A stretch of 64,000 bases of DNA, taken from Parascedosporium putredinis (Eukaryota; Ascomycota; Sordariomycetes; Microascales; Microascaceae). The notes beneath the pieces were generated by a model. That model had not been told where the DNA came from and did not search any database. It saw only the letters and a program-made list of their open reading frames with translations. The position numbers and the translations under genes were made by a program. The stretch covers positions 434,001 to 498,000 of the forward strand of contig CASHTG010000015.1 in assembly GCA_949357655.1 (NCBI GenBank). Direction: 5' to 3'. Positions 48,451-61,305 of the stretch are shown here, piece by piece. The first letter of the stretch is position 1; each line of letters starts with the position of its first letter.

Positions 48451-49079
48451 ATGGCCGCCCCCGAGGCCGCCCCCAAGCTCCCCGTAGCCGTCACAAAAGC
48501 CACCCCATACTCCTTCGACCTCGGCCTCCTCCTCGCCTCCGACCCCAACCCCGTCGTCTTCCCCACCTCCTCCTCCGCCGCCGCCGCCGTCGCCGATCCC
48601 GCCGCCGCCTCCGCCTCGCTCGAGCAGGCCCTCGCCGAAATTGCCCGCGACGGCGCCCAGGCCCTCATCAACCAGCTCCTCACCACCTGCCCCATCGCCG
48701 CCACCCAAGATGGCGTCGCCCTCACCCTGCCCCCGCCTCCACCCCGCTGCCGCGCGAGAAACCTCTGCCCCAGCCCAAGGCCATGACCAAGTGGCAAAAG
48801 TTCGCCGCCAAGAAGGGCATCGCCCCCAAGACGAGGGAGCAGAGGCGCAACCTCGCCTACGACGAGCAAGAGGGCGCCTGGAGGCCCAAGTGGGGCCTGG
48901 GCGGCATCAACAAGAAGGGCGAGGACCACCCCATCGTCGAGGTCGACATGGACAAGGAAATGCAGGGCAAGGACACGAACCCCAGGGCCGAGGGTCGCAA
49001 AGAGAGGATGGAGAGGGTCAAGAGGAACGAGAGGAAGATGAGGAAAAATATGAGGCACAAGGATGGCAAGAAAAAGTAG
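48451..49079 (+). CDS. RRS1: Ribosome biogenesis regulatory protein Rrs1
   Basis: Single exon of about 209 aa after restoring one C in the run near 48730. The N-terminal half contains PYSFDLGLLLASDPNPV and an Ala-rich segment. The C-terminal half has the diagnostic MTKWQKFAAKKGI, RRNLAYDEQEGAW and RPKWGLGG motifs, and it ends in a Lys/Arg-rich tail (RKMRKNMRHKDGKKK) serving as a nuclear/nucleolar signal. Rrs1 works with Rpf2 in recruiting the 5S RNP to pre-60S particles in the nucleolus. Its length matches fungal orthologues, and the start is the only ATG ahead of the PYSFDLG motif. Confidence 0.95.
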
Positions 49080-50400
49080 GCGTCGGATGCCGCATGGGTT
49101 TGAAAAAAGTATTGGCATTGGCCGAGCAGCGGGAATTCGGGAATGCGAGCACGGAAGCCCCAATGGCATGTGGCTTTGTTTTTCCCTCTCCATTTTCCTT
49201 TTCATCTTTCACTTGTTTGTACCTCTGGCGTTTGGCACTCGGGGCATGGTTTCCTTCTACATTTCTTTCTGCCCACTCTCCTCCTTATTTCTTCGCTCAG
49301 TTCCATGTTTTGTAGGAACTGCCTTGTCCTCAACGCCACTTCACGACGGGGGCTAGAACGATATATAGAGCATTTTCCGATCCACACAGTCGATGAAGAT
49401 CAAGAAGGAAAGAGGGCAACGAAAAATATAAAAGACTCAGGTTCAGCCAAATTACTGTCCCATTATATACCAATTACCGATACTAGTCTGGGCCCTCATC
49501 TCCAACGTCCGTCCCAGGGCGTTTGTGTATTCTGCCATGCCGCTCTTCCACCAAAACAAGAAAGCAAGTTGAAACAAAAAGCAAAACGGCAAGCTAGGGA
49601 ATCAGAGAATGCAAGCGTCGTTTCCTATTATACACTCTTAAACCTTCTTCAGAAACAGAAGGATTCAAGATGAAGCAAAGTCGAAATCCTCGAGCTAGAA
49701 AGGGAGAAGGGAAGTGCCAAGAAGATAGTATCGAGACAGGGTGCTCTAACTAGTCGGCACAAATGGTGGTGGTATTGTGTAAAGAAGATGAAAAAGAAAA
49801 GAAAAAGAAAGCAGCCCCAAGGTATTTTAATCTCCAAATCTGCGAAATAAGTATCCATGGATCTATCCACGCAACAAACGCAATAATAGGTGGTCGGAAA
49901 GCCATCGTCATCTCCCCGAACGTGTTTCCTCCCCCAACCAGGAGGTCCGAGAGTGAGTGCGGGACAAGGCGGTAGAGCGCAGGCGGGAATGGACACTTGA
50001 AACTCGAGTTGCCGCCTCCGTTTTTGTAACTCGGACACGCTCATATCAATAAGGATGTATGCATTTCGCCGAAAACGCCCATAGCCCAGGTTGTCTGGTC
50101 TTCTCCTCCTCTTTTACTTCTTGTCCAGAAACTTTTGCCTAGGGTCGAAACCCGCGGTCCATCTGTGTGTAGGTTCCTATGACGGCAAAACGAAAAAGAA
50201 AACAAAACTGTCGAACGAGTTGTGGCTCAAGGGGAGGGCAGGCGGACAGGCAAGCAGGCAGCGAACAAAGAAAACTCGTAGACGGCGTTAGATCATTAGA
50301 TCGATAAATAAGAGTTCTCCAGTTGGATAGTAAAACTCCCAGCGATAGGACGATCACCTCTGATTCCTTGCTTTGGTGGCACCATTCGCTCAAGGAGGCA
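49080..50400. other. 1.3 kb spacer between convergent RRS1 and RhoGAP genes
   Basis: Downstream sequence of both genes. A 176-codon plus-strand frame at 49143-49673 starts inside the RRS1 3' flank, is Phe/Leu/His-rich and has no domain. A purine-rich run lies at 49785-49820. I see no gene or RNA. Confidence 0.45.
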
Positions 50401-50677
50401 TCAGAAATTGAGGGGCGACAGGGGCTTGATCGGAGATAACGGTCGAAGATCGTTGCTAATAGCCGTGCCGGGCAACTCACGCCCGCTATCAATTGTAAGA
50501 TTCACTGAGGGTAACGGAGATGATCCGTTGCCATTAGTGTCCTGCAGCTGGAGATTCTTCTTTTTCGGTCTTGATCTTTGCGTCTCTTGGCCCTGGCTAC
50601 TCGGGGGCTTACTACTTCCATCAGATGATGAAGCCGCTCGCTCCTCCACGGGTTGTTGCAGCGACAGGGGCTGTTGC

Positions 50678-50714
<37 letters not shown>

Positions 50715-53700
50715 GCTGCTCTTCTTGAATTGGCCTCTTGGGGTCAGAGAGGCCGCGGGGGTGGCTGATCGAAGAGCATGTACTCGAGTTCGATGAATTT
50801 GGCTTCATTTTTGCAGCCTTTCCAGCACTCGCGCCAATTGCACACGAGGAACTTGAAGCAGAATACGTCAATCTTCATGCACGGCTGGAAGCAAATACAA
50901 AGATTGCGGAAATCCATCTTGTTCTTGTCCGAGTGGGCGAGCAAGAGGCTGAGGTGGCAGGTGATGGCAAAGAGGAGGTAGTAATTGAAGGGTGAAAGAT
51001 CCGAAAGCTCGTCGATGAGCATTTGCGGGACGGTTTCCGCACCGGCACATTCCCTGGCGATACGTTCTTGGGCGGCCTTGGGGAAGAGTTCATCTGGCAA
51101 CTCTCGTAGCCACGCCTTCAGCATCGAGCCAATAATGTTGATATCGTAGAGGTCGTCCTGCGCAAAAGGTCGACGTCGTATTCTATAGAAAAGAGAGAAA
51201 GAAGTTAAGGTTAGCCTGGATCAATCAAGTTCGAGGCCGGGGATCGCATTTTGCGACTGCCACGATGCCAAGAGTGGAAGGGGGAAAAATGAATACGCCC
51301 CCAAAAAAAAAAGGAACAAGAAGAAAAAGAAGGTCAAAAACAACTGTCGCCTAAGAAAGAGGGTGACGAGGGGGCTACGAGGGGGGTATTGGTTGAAGGC
51401 AGACTTGTCTTTGGGCGATACACACCTTCGTCGAATTTTCTTTGCCATCTCTTGATTTGCGGGCCACTTCCGGGGACACGGTACAGACCCTCAACATCGC
51501 ATCCCTTGTAGTTTAGATAGTCGATGGCGCGCCACGGGAAGGCGGGCATCCAAAACTCCGTCTTGTCCCGCGAGTCTTCTAGTCGCTTTGAGATGCGAGT
51601 GAGACGTGTTTGTTCGATAAGAGGCAAGTTGATCGTCTTTAGGACATAGTGCTCGTCCTCAACGACCGGCTCCCTCTCGGCGGGTCCGGCTCGCTGGCCT
51701 TTACCAAAGAGACCGCCCCTGATCATGTCAGCGGCTCTCGTGGATGAATTCTTGAGACCGCTGAAGAAGGTGCTGCTACCGGCATTCTCGCGCAAGGAAG
51801 AAGGCTGAGTACGGGATTGCTCCTTGTCTCTGTGGTTCTCCTTGTTAGAGAAATCACGGTACCCGGCGCGGTCTTCGGATCGGTTGCGCGGGGTCGACGA
51901 CATTATTTCGCGGACAGACCTATCCTGCGCCTGCATAGGAATCGCCGTTTTGGGCGCCGAGCTGCCGTGGGAAATCGATCGGTCACCGGTCTGGTTGCCG
52001 TCGTAGAACTTGGCCGGCGGGGGAGGGGAGGCTCTCCTCGATCTCGATTTCGCTCTCGGGAACGGGAGTGTGAGTGCGAGTTTGAATGGGAATGAACGGA
52101 TTGAGGGCTGGCGTCACGGGCTCGGTCCCTATCCCGATCCTTGTCGCGGAGAGATTTTGTTCGACCCAAAAGACCAAAAGGCTTGGATTTTCCTTTTTGG
52201 AGGCGAGTTGTTGCGCTTGGTGATTGTTCTGGTCCTGCAGTTCGTCGTCGAGAGAGGCGAGCGGCAAATCGGATTTGGAAGATATTAGGGAGGGGTTTGG
52301 TTTCTGAACTGAGTGATCTGCGGAGGACGGATCTGTTTCGCAAGGGGCGCAAGGGAGGAGGGGTTAGCGTCAAAAGCTTTCCATCAATGCCACGCACGTT
52401 TGGCTCGTGCAGCGTTTTGCGTTGCGCCGAAAGAACAGACAACCAGCACTGGCTGCACCGGGATTTTAAGCAAAAGGAACAATTGTTGCGACCCTGAAAA
52501 AGACCCAACCCGAATCGTGGCTTGGGCCTGGTCTGGGTCTTTTCTTCTTTCCTGGGCTCGTGCAGGTTCGCCCAATCAGTCAATCATTTGCCCGGATTGA
52601 ATTGCCTGCGGTGAATGGTCTCACCCCCTCTTTACACTTGTGCGGCAGCACCGAGTTTGAGGGCCCCGTGCACAATCGAGCACAGTCTTGACAGTCGTTT
52701 CCACACCCCACCAGGCTGCACTAGCACCGATTTGATGGTAATTGCACGGAGCTGGAGGGCAACTGAACCACACCCGCAATTTGGCGACCACCAAAGCTCC
52801 GGCACTAGAGGGCACGGAGGATGAGAGGTTGATGGGGCAATTATACACGTCGCAGACCTTTTTGCGAAAATTAAATTGCCAGTCGCGGGGGATGCAAGGG
52901 CAAAGGGCAAAGAGGAAGGAGCTCCAAAACCCCAAACAATCAATAAAACAAGAATAAAAGAAAATGCGACAGGACAGACCGACCGATGGTGGAGATTGCG
53001 GCATTCGCAAGAGCATACAATGTCCCAGGGGACCAGAGGGGAGAAGTGGAAGGCTAATAAGGGAAAGCGAGCTGCGATGAAGGAAATTGTGAAACCAGGC
53101 GAAGGGGTCGGGTTCGTACGACTGCGACTTGCAACGACGAGGATTCGCGCCAATGATGAAAGGACTACATCAATGGAGCAACGAAATCCCACCTGCCCCA
53201 GCCTGTTCTCGCTTCGCTCACAACAAGTCCGCCTGGGGCCAGCGCAAAGGTCGGTTAAAAATAGAAAGGGGCAGGACGAATTAAGAAAATAAAATTTTCG
53301 CACGAGGTGTAGAAAACGGGCAAGAGGGTGCCAGTTCAAGCTGTGCGGCTCGCAGACAGGCAGTGCTTGGGGTTGCGCCCTGTTATGCTGACAACCAGCA
53401 CAGCGCAGCTCATCGTCCCATCTCCCAAGCAGCCGCAAGGCGGCAAGGAGTGAAGGATCACAGAGTAGGATTGGGCCAGTTGACCGACTGAAACTGAATT
53501 CCAGCCGGCACAGCTCGCTACAGGCAATTGCACTGGCAGGGAATAAAATCAAATAAGATCACAGGAAAGCGAGCACGACGATCGGAGACCTCTAGCCCAG
53601 AGATTGCCCCGAACAGAAGAAGCTGCCAATGAAAAGGAAAATGGAGGAAGAGGGGGAAAGATGAAAAAGAGAAAGCAGAAAGCGAAAGAAAAGAATCAAG

Positions 53701-54595
53701 AACAAAGAGAAAAAAGATAAACAACAAAGGAAGAAGGGGGAAAGAACTCTTACCAAGGTGCCTCGGTGGGCTATCCGTGATCTCTTGTCCCCTCGACATA
53801 CTTTCACTTCCGCTTGACCCAGGTGGCCGTTGCTGATGCGGGTATAGTTGCAATTGCGGCTGAGGCTTCTTGTGCGATTGCAGTTTCTGTTGCTGAGGCC
53901 TGGGCCGTGGGGCATGCGGATAGAGGTTCTGCTGGGTGGTAGGCGATGTGGGCGAGGCTAACCGCTGGCTACTACTAGATTTGCTCGACTTGTGGAAACT
54001 GAAAAAGAAGCTGCTGCCCTTGGCCGTCCGTGGTGGTTCCTGGTAGCTTCCCTCCTCCTCTTGAATTTGGTTAATGACTGGCGGCAGTCTCTGGGTTTGC
54101 TGGGGGCAGCGTGTCCTGCGAGGCTTGGTGTAGAGTCGCGGCGAGGGGAAGGTAAGGGGATGAAGCTTCGTCAGAGTTGCGAGTGGCCGAACTGGGATCA
54201 AGGCGAACGGGACTTCGGTTACCGCTAGCAATTCTATACGGGGTCACTGGCGAGGACGGCAGCGTCTGTCCTTGGTCCGACGTAGTTGTCGTCGTAGGCG
54301 ATAGAGCGACGTGACTATTAGCTTTGGTCGGAGTGGAGTTGGGGCTGTTCTTCCGGAGCTGTCGGGGTCGCTGTGTGTCATCCGAGGATTGTTTCTCTTG
54401 GTCTCGAGGTGACCTCTTGGGACTGAGTCGAAATGGAGAAAGAGGGGATCGGGGTGATTTTGTCGAAGCGACGATGGCGGCCGTCGGCGAATGAACTTGA
54501 CGGATGGTTTGACGGGCGCCAGGTCCAGAACCATCATCCGGGGTCGCCGCCGGGTCAGACAGGGTTAACGGGTGTGGAGCAGGCTTGCGACCCAT
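50401..54595 (-). CDS. RhoGAP-domain protein (Sac7-type Rho GTPase activator)
   Basis: Three exons: 54595-53754, 52308-51426 and 51182-50401. Introns are 1445 bp (GTAAGA..CAG) and 243 bp (GTGTGT..TAG). The product is about 835 aa. The long N-terminus is disordered (Ser/Thr/Pro-rich, then Gln/Pro-rich) and has KPFGLLGRTKSLRDKDRDRD. The RhoGAP domain begins around LKTINLPLIEQTRLTRISK. It has the arginine-finger motif CDVEGLYRVPGSG, then MLKAWLRELPDELFP and SPFNYYLLFAITCHLS. The C-terminus carries about 16 glutamines. RhoGAPs switch off Rho1/Cdc42-type GTPases that control polarity and wall synthesis. Five corrections are needed: extra C near 54115 and near 50755, and missing bases near 52196, 51968 and 51165. 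With these all phases close. Acceptor CACTCAG at 52309-52315 was chosen because it alone joins the frames. Confidence 0.87.
50671..50718 (-). repeat. CAA/CAG repeat encoding a polyglutamine tract
   Basis: Sixteen glutamine codons, mostly CAA with CAG at the edges, lie in the C-terminal tail of the RhoGAP protein. Such tracts vary in length between strains and are typical of disordered fungal regulators. Confidence 0.9.
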
Positions 54596-57500
54596 GGTCC
54601 CAAACCCTCAAACACAGGAGGGAAACTCAGTTTTGGAGGGGGAGGTTATAGTGAGGGACGAGGAGGGAGGGGAGAAGGGGTGGGTGGAAGGGCAATAATA
54701 GCAACAGTCCCAAGTTTGGTTGAACCGATCGATCCTTGTAATAATGGAGGCAAGTCCCTAGGCGTTGTCCCGTCTCAAGAAAAAGGGACAGGTCTTGGGT
54801 TGGGTCCGATGAGGAGCGAACAGAGAAAAAGGTGTCGGCGGTCGCGAGCCTGGGAGCACATGCACGGGCGTCTGGCACTCGGGGCGATCAATCGCGGGAA
54901 ACAAGGTCGGTAGAGAAGGCGCGAAGATCGTACTTTGAGCGCAAAGTGGGCATAAGCGAAGGGCGCATGCGTTGGTCGGAGCTTCTGTCGTTCAACCTGA
55001 GTGTCCAGTCGCGACACACACCAAAATCTGTCTCGTGTGGTTTGGGACCACCACTCACGCGCACAGAAGAAACTGGGGTCAAGTGTTGCTTGCTAAAAAC
55101 GGACCGCGTACAGGTCCAATGTTGCAGGCGCACGCAGCTCGGACCAAGGAATGGAACGCTGGAACGGGTTCAGCGTAGCAGCCAGGGTCGTCGCGGGGTG
55201 TTCACGAACCAGCGGGCAAGAACAGCAGCGGAACTATCCTTATCTCTTCCTTTATCGAGGCATCGCAGCGGGGGCGGAGAGATGGGAGACGTCGAGAACG
55301 GAAGGGGAAGGGAAAGGCACAGCAGATACCGAGAATATAAGCGAAATATTTCCCAGCAGCGGAAGAAAAGTGCAAAGGCTAAGGAAAGGAAGTGGGGTTT
55401 TGTTCCTGTCCGCTCAAAGCCCAGAGAGGGTAACAAAGACAAGATAGGAGGAGGAATGGGCCACAGGAAAGGACCAAAAAGAGAGAGAGCAAATAGTGCG
55501 ACGTTTAAACAGCCAAAGGCCAATACGGAGGGCGGTTAACAAGTACTGAAAAAGGGGGCGATTTTGCGCAGGTTCGACGGGTTAGCCAGTGTGGGCGTGG
55601 CGCGAAGATGAGACATGCAGAAAATGCGAGGAACAGCGTTCGCCCAGGATATCAAGTTGGGAAGGAGTGAGTCCGTCGGCTCCGCCTTGGGTCGCTCGAA
55701 TGGAAAGAGGGCACTAGAAGTGGCAGGAGGGTCTCATGTGGGCCCCGGTCTCTCAAGTGAAGTCGATTGCGATGCTGCCAGTTGCTGTTTGGTTTATGAG
55801 ACGGATGGAGAATCAAAATCCGTTTTCAATCCTCCAAGTTCTAGCGCCCGCTTTAGCACGCTTTAGCACGCGGTCAGCTCAAGTCACCCACGCCTTTCTT
55901 TCAGTTGTTGGTTGTTTCGCGAGGACCGCTAGCCGTCGTCGTTCCGGGGAGAGTGGGTAAAGGACAGGTGGGAAGAGGAAGTCAAAGTTGGCAATGGAGC
56001 GAGGCAACGGAATGATGAATGGTTTTAATAATGGGCGGGTAGGCTTCAAATGGTGGAATGCTTGGAGGGGAGTGGAATGTGAGGAAATACTTCAGTTTAA
56101 AGCTAAATGCGACCTCTTGGAATTACCAGGTTGGGCTGATTTGGATACGATGCCGACATGCGTCGATGAGAACCGTCCCAGCATAGGCGAGGAAAGACTT
56201 TAGTTCTTGTAGTTGCTGACAATCCAGTCACACAAGACTAGGAAATTGAAGACAGAGGGGGACGAGACGGCTGGGGGGGCGATGATAATACAAGAAGCAG
56301 CATTTGTGTGGTACGGGCAAAATAGTAAACAATCAATTCAATGTCCTTCTTGCATCTCTTTCTCTCCTCCCTCGCATCACGAGTGGGGCCATGTGCGGGC
56401 TCCTCATTCGGGGATCTTGTTCGTAGATTCACTCGCGGTGCAAGGAGGTCCTCGCTGTTTCCCCAAGAGCCGTGACGGAACATCTTGATTGCTCCAAATG
56501 CAGCATGGCGCATATCTCCAGGCACGGCCGGACAGCCATTACGCCCCTCATTCCTTTCAGCCCACAAAAATGCGACTGATTAGAGTCAATTTAAATGTCT
56601 GTCGAACGACGATGATGGGCTGGCCTCGTGGTACTTCAGACCATGCCCCGGTTAAGTCCCCCTCCCAACCAACCTTCACTACATACCGACGGCCAGAGAA
56701 TACATGTAGTCACGAGTTCTTCGCGAAAGAAGAACAAAAGGCGACGAGCGAAGAAAAGGAAAGGCCAGGAGGAGGAGGGAGAGGCATTGAGCCTTGGGTA
56801 AATCTACAAGTGGTTAGTGTCATCCTGCGGCTGTCTCAGTGGAAGAGGTGAGTATTAGATCGAGACTAGAGTCAGGCACAACCGGACTCGGGCACTCCAG
56901 ACTAGGCGCATGGCGCCTCGGATGGCTGTCTAGCCCTGAGCTAGCCACGTCCTGGCCTCCCTCGAGCCAGCCGAAGCATCCACCATATATTATCCACCTT
57001 CCACCTTGCCACCGCTAGTGCGGTGCTACGAATTCAAGTTTGGTCCACAAATCAAGCTTCGGGGAGGGGCTACCTCCAAAATATGCTCACGGTTGCGTAT
57101 GGGAACCCCTCGCTACATAATCCACCACTGCTCAGAGGGAGGGAGCGCGAGTCCATTGTCCAGCATGCCACGCGGCCGAGGGTGCTCAAAGGCTTGTTCT
57201 GAAACGACAGGAACGCGGTCTTGGTGGGCACTGCGAGTGGAGAAGTGAGGAAATGTGAGGATCTTTTTGACGGCCCGTCCTCGTCATTCATAGTAATAAT
57301 AGTAATAATCATAGTTGCCCTCTGGACGCCCCGCTCTCGAGTGTCAAAAATATTGGCAGGCCTCTCACCCAGATGATGATGCCAACCTTGATCTATGGCT
57401 GTTGATCGGCAGCAGGGTCTTGGAATTCACGTTGCCCGCCTGGCAATGCAGGCTCGTGCACAAAATACCGAACCCAGCCTCCCAGTCTCTTCGCTATCTT

Positions 57501-60251
57501 TTGTGCAGCTCTGCTGTTATCTTCGTTTCTAGTGTATTCTTGATACTGCCTTTTTGCCTGGGATTCCTTTTTTTCTTTTTCTGCCCTGTCTTGGCCAAGC
57601 CTGTTCACACTCACCCATTGCATCGAACCATGTAACTCGGGGGCGGGACGGCAGCGGGGGTAAAATTGGGGAAATGGCACAGGTGGATGCGTTCCAGGAT
57701 GATGGAGCAAGGATGAGGCACACGACGCCCCTGTAGTGCTCCGCGATACTGGCTGATCATTGCTGACATTGATTGACCTCCTTTGCTCCTCGAGATGAAG
57801 TTGTTTCTGGGTATTACCGAGGTACGTACTTGACTGGGGTTCAACAGTTTACCCTCCTTGCCTCCCTGTCTGAATTCATTAGAGATCGGCGTCGAATTTC
57901 GCGCACAACGAAGCAAGCGAAGCAAGAGGAAAAGGACAAGGAATGACTCACCACAGACACGCTTCCTGATTTGTTTTTGTTTCTCTTCTTTCCTTTCCCT
58001 CGAACAACTTACTTTGCAGGGGAAAGAGGGGCCCATACAGAGGGGCAGAGAAAATGCCATGGCGAGGTGAATACGTCGATATGCATCAGCTCAAGTCGTG
58101 GCACTTGATCGAAGGCAGGAGCATCCATAGATGTCAAAGATTGGGTGGCCCATCAAGACGAAGGGAGGAACTGGAAGTGGCGCAGGGCGTGTCCCAAGGA
58201 GCCGACAACCCCATCAATGATCAATGCATTGGTCAGTTCCCCCAGAACCACTCCAAATGCTGCAACAAGCTTCTTTCTGAAACATCTTCCACATCTTGCC
58301 ATCATAAATTGAGCCAGCCACGGCGATGCCCAAAATGTCTTCCCCACCATGAAGCGGAGACTCTAGAAAAGAAAAGAAAACAATAGACCCGGGACGACCA
58401 ACAATCTGTCAGAGAAGGCTCGTCTTTTCAGTGTGCCAGAAATTCCCAAATGTCAAGCCAACTCCCTCGCCTCGTCCCACGAGCAGGGATACAACCAAGT
58501 GAATCGTCGCACCATCAACTGTCGTCAACGTCAACCCCCTCCCCCAGCAACATACGTGTCTGGGTCAGAACCGCTATTCAGGTTTAGATCCTACAAATGC
58601 GTTGGCTGTCAAACCTTAGCTATTCTAGTACAAACACCCTCCAGGATAATCGACCCAATTCAAGTGTGCCTCATGACCTGTACAATTAATATCGTGTTTG
58701 ACCACCGTTCGCAGGGTCTACTGCAGGTCACCGCACAGTTAATATCCGCTGCCAATGCCGGCTGCCTTAGCCCTCCCCTGCCTCGTCGGGGCCGTAGTCT
58801 GCCTTGTCGTCAGGGCTTCTTTCCCCGTCTGTGCCCATCTTGAGTGTTGGCTAATAAACTCTGAACACTATCAGCAAGCTGCAACGGATTGATGAAGCGG
58901 CTCCTGAGCCAGACTTTCAGAGGTGAATGAATCTGCGAGTCAGAAAATCACCAGCCATCATATTTACGGCATGCGCACACCCACGGGTATCACTTCAACA
59001 TTGAAAGCACCCCAGCTCATATTCTACGTCTGATACGATTTGTCTATTAAAATAAACAAACCGTCTAGCACACACCCCTACACGCGCCCACCCACTTAAA
59101 ACAACTGAGCAGCAGACCTTCATATCAGTACATGTATGGTGCTTGCCAGACTGTGCTCACCTCAAGACAAGACATGGGGTCGTGCCATGACATTACGAAG
59201 ACCAGCAGTCCGGCCTATGCTTGGGAATTATCCCGCAGCGATAAACAGCTAGAGATGTGGGAAAGAAGCTTCATTCCATACTAGTTTTGGGGCCTGAAAT
59301 CCCGACTGCAAGAGGGATGAAAAGAAGGACAGGCGAGAGCACGTTTTCTGATCGGCGCGCAGGCGTGTGCCCCCACGAATGGTTGGGACGTCGTTAATCT
59401 CACTTTGATACCATTCACTGACCCGAGACAGAGAGAACTAACCCCAGTTGCGAAGCGGCGCACTTTATCCCGATCAGGCTTAGGCCAGGAACAGGTGAGA
59501 GGACCGGAGTTGGCTAAAGAGCACTGTAGCGCTGGAGAGCGAACAAAAGCAGCAAGCCTCTGAAACTCGGTAATGTTTCCCTTGGTTTTCTGGGGTTTAC
59601 TTGCCCATCTTGAAACCGTCCAAATTTGAACCACCAACGCCTCCCCTCAGAAACCCATCCATCCCCAAGTAGTTCTAGACCTCTCAGGTGTAAACGCGGT
59701 TCATATTCGTAGATCCGTTCCAAACGAGGCAAGGGAAGGCCCTGGTGGTCGAATGCTCGATACGATTGAATAGATGAAAAAGTACCCAGGTGCACTATTA
59801 CCAGAATAGGAACAGAAGATTCGTCTTCTACACCCATCGATTGGTGTCGGCCACACCCTGTTGATCCTCCTGAAGACACCAGGCCAGCCCCCGCCCGTTG
59901 GAAGACGATACATCTTTCCGCGAGGATTAAAAAAAAATGCCCCTTTCAATTCTTCTGGTTGGGAAAAGCAAAAGAGAAAAAGAAGGAAACTGCAGGAAAT
60001 TGCGAGAGAAGAAAAGAGAAGATCGATTCCTATACCCACCCATCCTCGCTTTTGGAGATAGCAAAGTAACATGAAAGGAGAATAAAATCAAACCCCACGG
60101 TGACGTGTGTCGGAATATCTTCGGTTATACTATATTCTCAACTTCAACCTTCCACCCGCATCAAACTAAAAGTGATGTCTCCCTGTCTTCCGGGTATAGA
60201 TTCTTTCTTTTTCACTTCGCGCCAGCCTTCTTCGGCCAGGATACTCTCGCG
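54596..60251. other. 5.7 kb gene-free region between divergent RhoGAP and BET2
   Basis: This is the longest stretch without a supported gene. It lies upstream of both neighbours. A 235-codon plus-strand frame at 54832-55539 is Arg/Lys/Ser/Gly-rich, sits directly opposite the RhoGAP leader and has no domain. Several 100-150-codon frames between 56200 and 59880 are equally featureless. I looked for tRNA B-box motifs, tandem repeats and transposon ends and saw none that hold up. Long regulatory sequence, a long 5' UTR, or an unrecognised noncoding RNA are all possible. Confidence 0.4.
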
Positions 60252-61305
60252 ATGGCTACGACCCAAGAGGGTTCGCCCGGCGAAATCAAACTTGCCGTGG
60301 AAGCACACGTAAAATACATACAAAGCTTGGACACGCACAAGGATGATTACAACTACTGGCTGACCGAACATTTGAGGCTGAACGGGGTGTACTGGGGCTT
60401 GACTGCTCTCCATCTCCTCGGTCGACCGGACGCTTTGCCCAGAGCAGAAACTATAGATTTCGTGCTCTCTTGCCAGCACGAGAACGGCGGCTTTGGTGCC
60501 GCACCTGGCCACGATGCCCATATGCTCTCCACCGTCAGTGCGGTTCAGATCCTCGTGATGATTGACGCTATAGGTGACCTAGAGGAGCGCGGTAAAGGCG
60601 TGGCGAAAGTCGGAAATTGTATGCTTCCAAGAGACATCTAAACTCGAGGTTTTCAGGGAGAAGAACGACTAACTGTGCTTTAGTCATTGCCAACCTCCAA
60701 GACCGTGAAACAGGCACCTTTGCCGGCGATGAGTGGGGCGAAAAGGACACTCGCTTCTTGTACGGTGCTCTCAACGCGCTATCCTCTTGGGTCTTCTCCA
60801 TCTGGTAGATGTAGACAAGGCTGTTCAGCACGTCGCAGCCTGCGCCAACTTTGACGGCGGTTATGGCGTCGGTCCAGGAGACGAATCGCACTCTGGCCAA
60901 ATCTTCACCTGCGTCGGGGCGCTTTGTATAGCAGACCGCCTGGACCTCGTCGACAAGGACAAGCTAGGCCGGTGGTTAAGCGAACGGCAGCTACCTTCTG
61001 GCGGCCTCAACGGCCGGCCTGAAAAGGCGGAGGATGTGTGCTATAGTTGGTGGGTGCTCAGCAGCCTCGAGATGGTTGGCCGCACGCACTGGATTGATCG
61101 CCAGAAACTGGTCGACTTCATCCTGCGCTGCCAGGATCCTGAGAGAGGCGGTATCTCGGACAGGCCTGGGGATATGGTTGATGTCTGGCATACACTGTTC
61201 GGCATCACTGGTTTGAGCCTACTAGGATATCCTGGTCTCGAACTTGTTGACCCCGTCTATTGCCTCCCGAAGAAGACGATCGAGAGGGTTCTAGGAAAGA
61301 AATAA
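60252..61305 (+). CDS. BET2: Rab geranylgeranyltransferase (type II) beta subunit, Bet2
   Basis: Two exons: 60252-60618 and 60684-61305, with a 65-bp intron (GTATGC..TAG). The product is about 329 aa after restoring one base near 60785 (giving LNALSILGLLHLVDVDKAV). Prenyltransferase alpha-alpha-barrel repeats are clear: CQHENGGFGAAPGHDAHML, GTFAGDEWGEKDTRFLYG, NFDGGYGVGPGDESHSGQ, LPSGGLNGRPEKAEDVCYS and GGISDRPGDMVDVWHTLFG. Zinc ligands correspond to the Asp and Cys of EDVCYSWW and the His of DVWHTLFG. With the alpha subunit (Bet4) and the escort protein it attaches geranylgeranyl groups to Rab GTPases in the cytosol. An in-frame ATG exists at 60105, but length and alignment to the family favour 60252. 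Confidence 0.95.

Noticed and set aside
50408..50728. Cys-repeat protein on the plus strand at the end of a 106-codon frame
   Set aside because: The poly-Cys is the antisense reading of the CAA/CAG polyglutamine tract of the RhoGAP gene.
52632..53552. 306-codon minus-strand ORF as an independent gene
   Set aside because: It lies inside the long RhoGAP intron, has Cys/Ser/Leu/Arg-rich noncoding-like composition, no domain, and stop codons at both ends without a leader. I noted it only as a curiosity of the intron.
54832..55539. 235-codon plus-strand ORF
   Set aside because: It is directly opposite the RhoGAP upstream region and rich in Arg/Lys/Ser/Gly with no recognisable motif. Overlapping frames on both strands are equally long.
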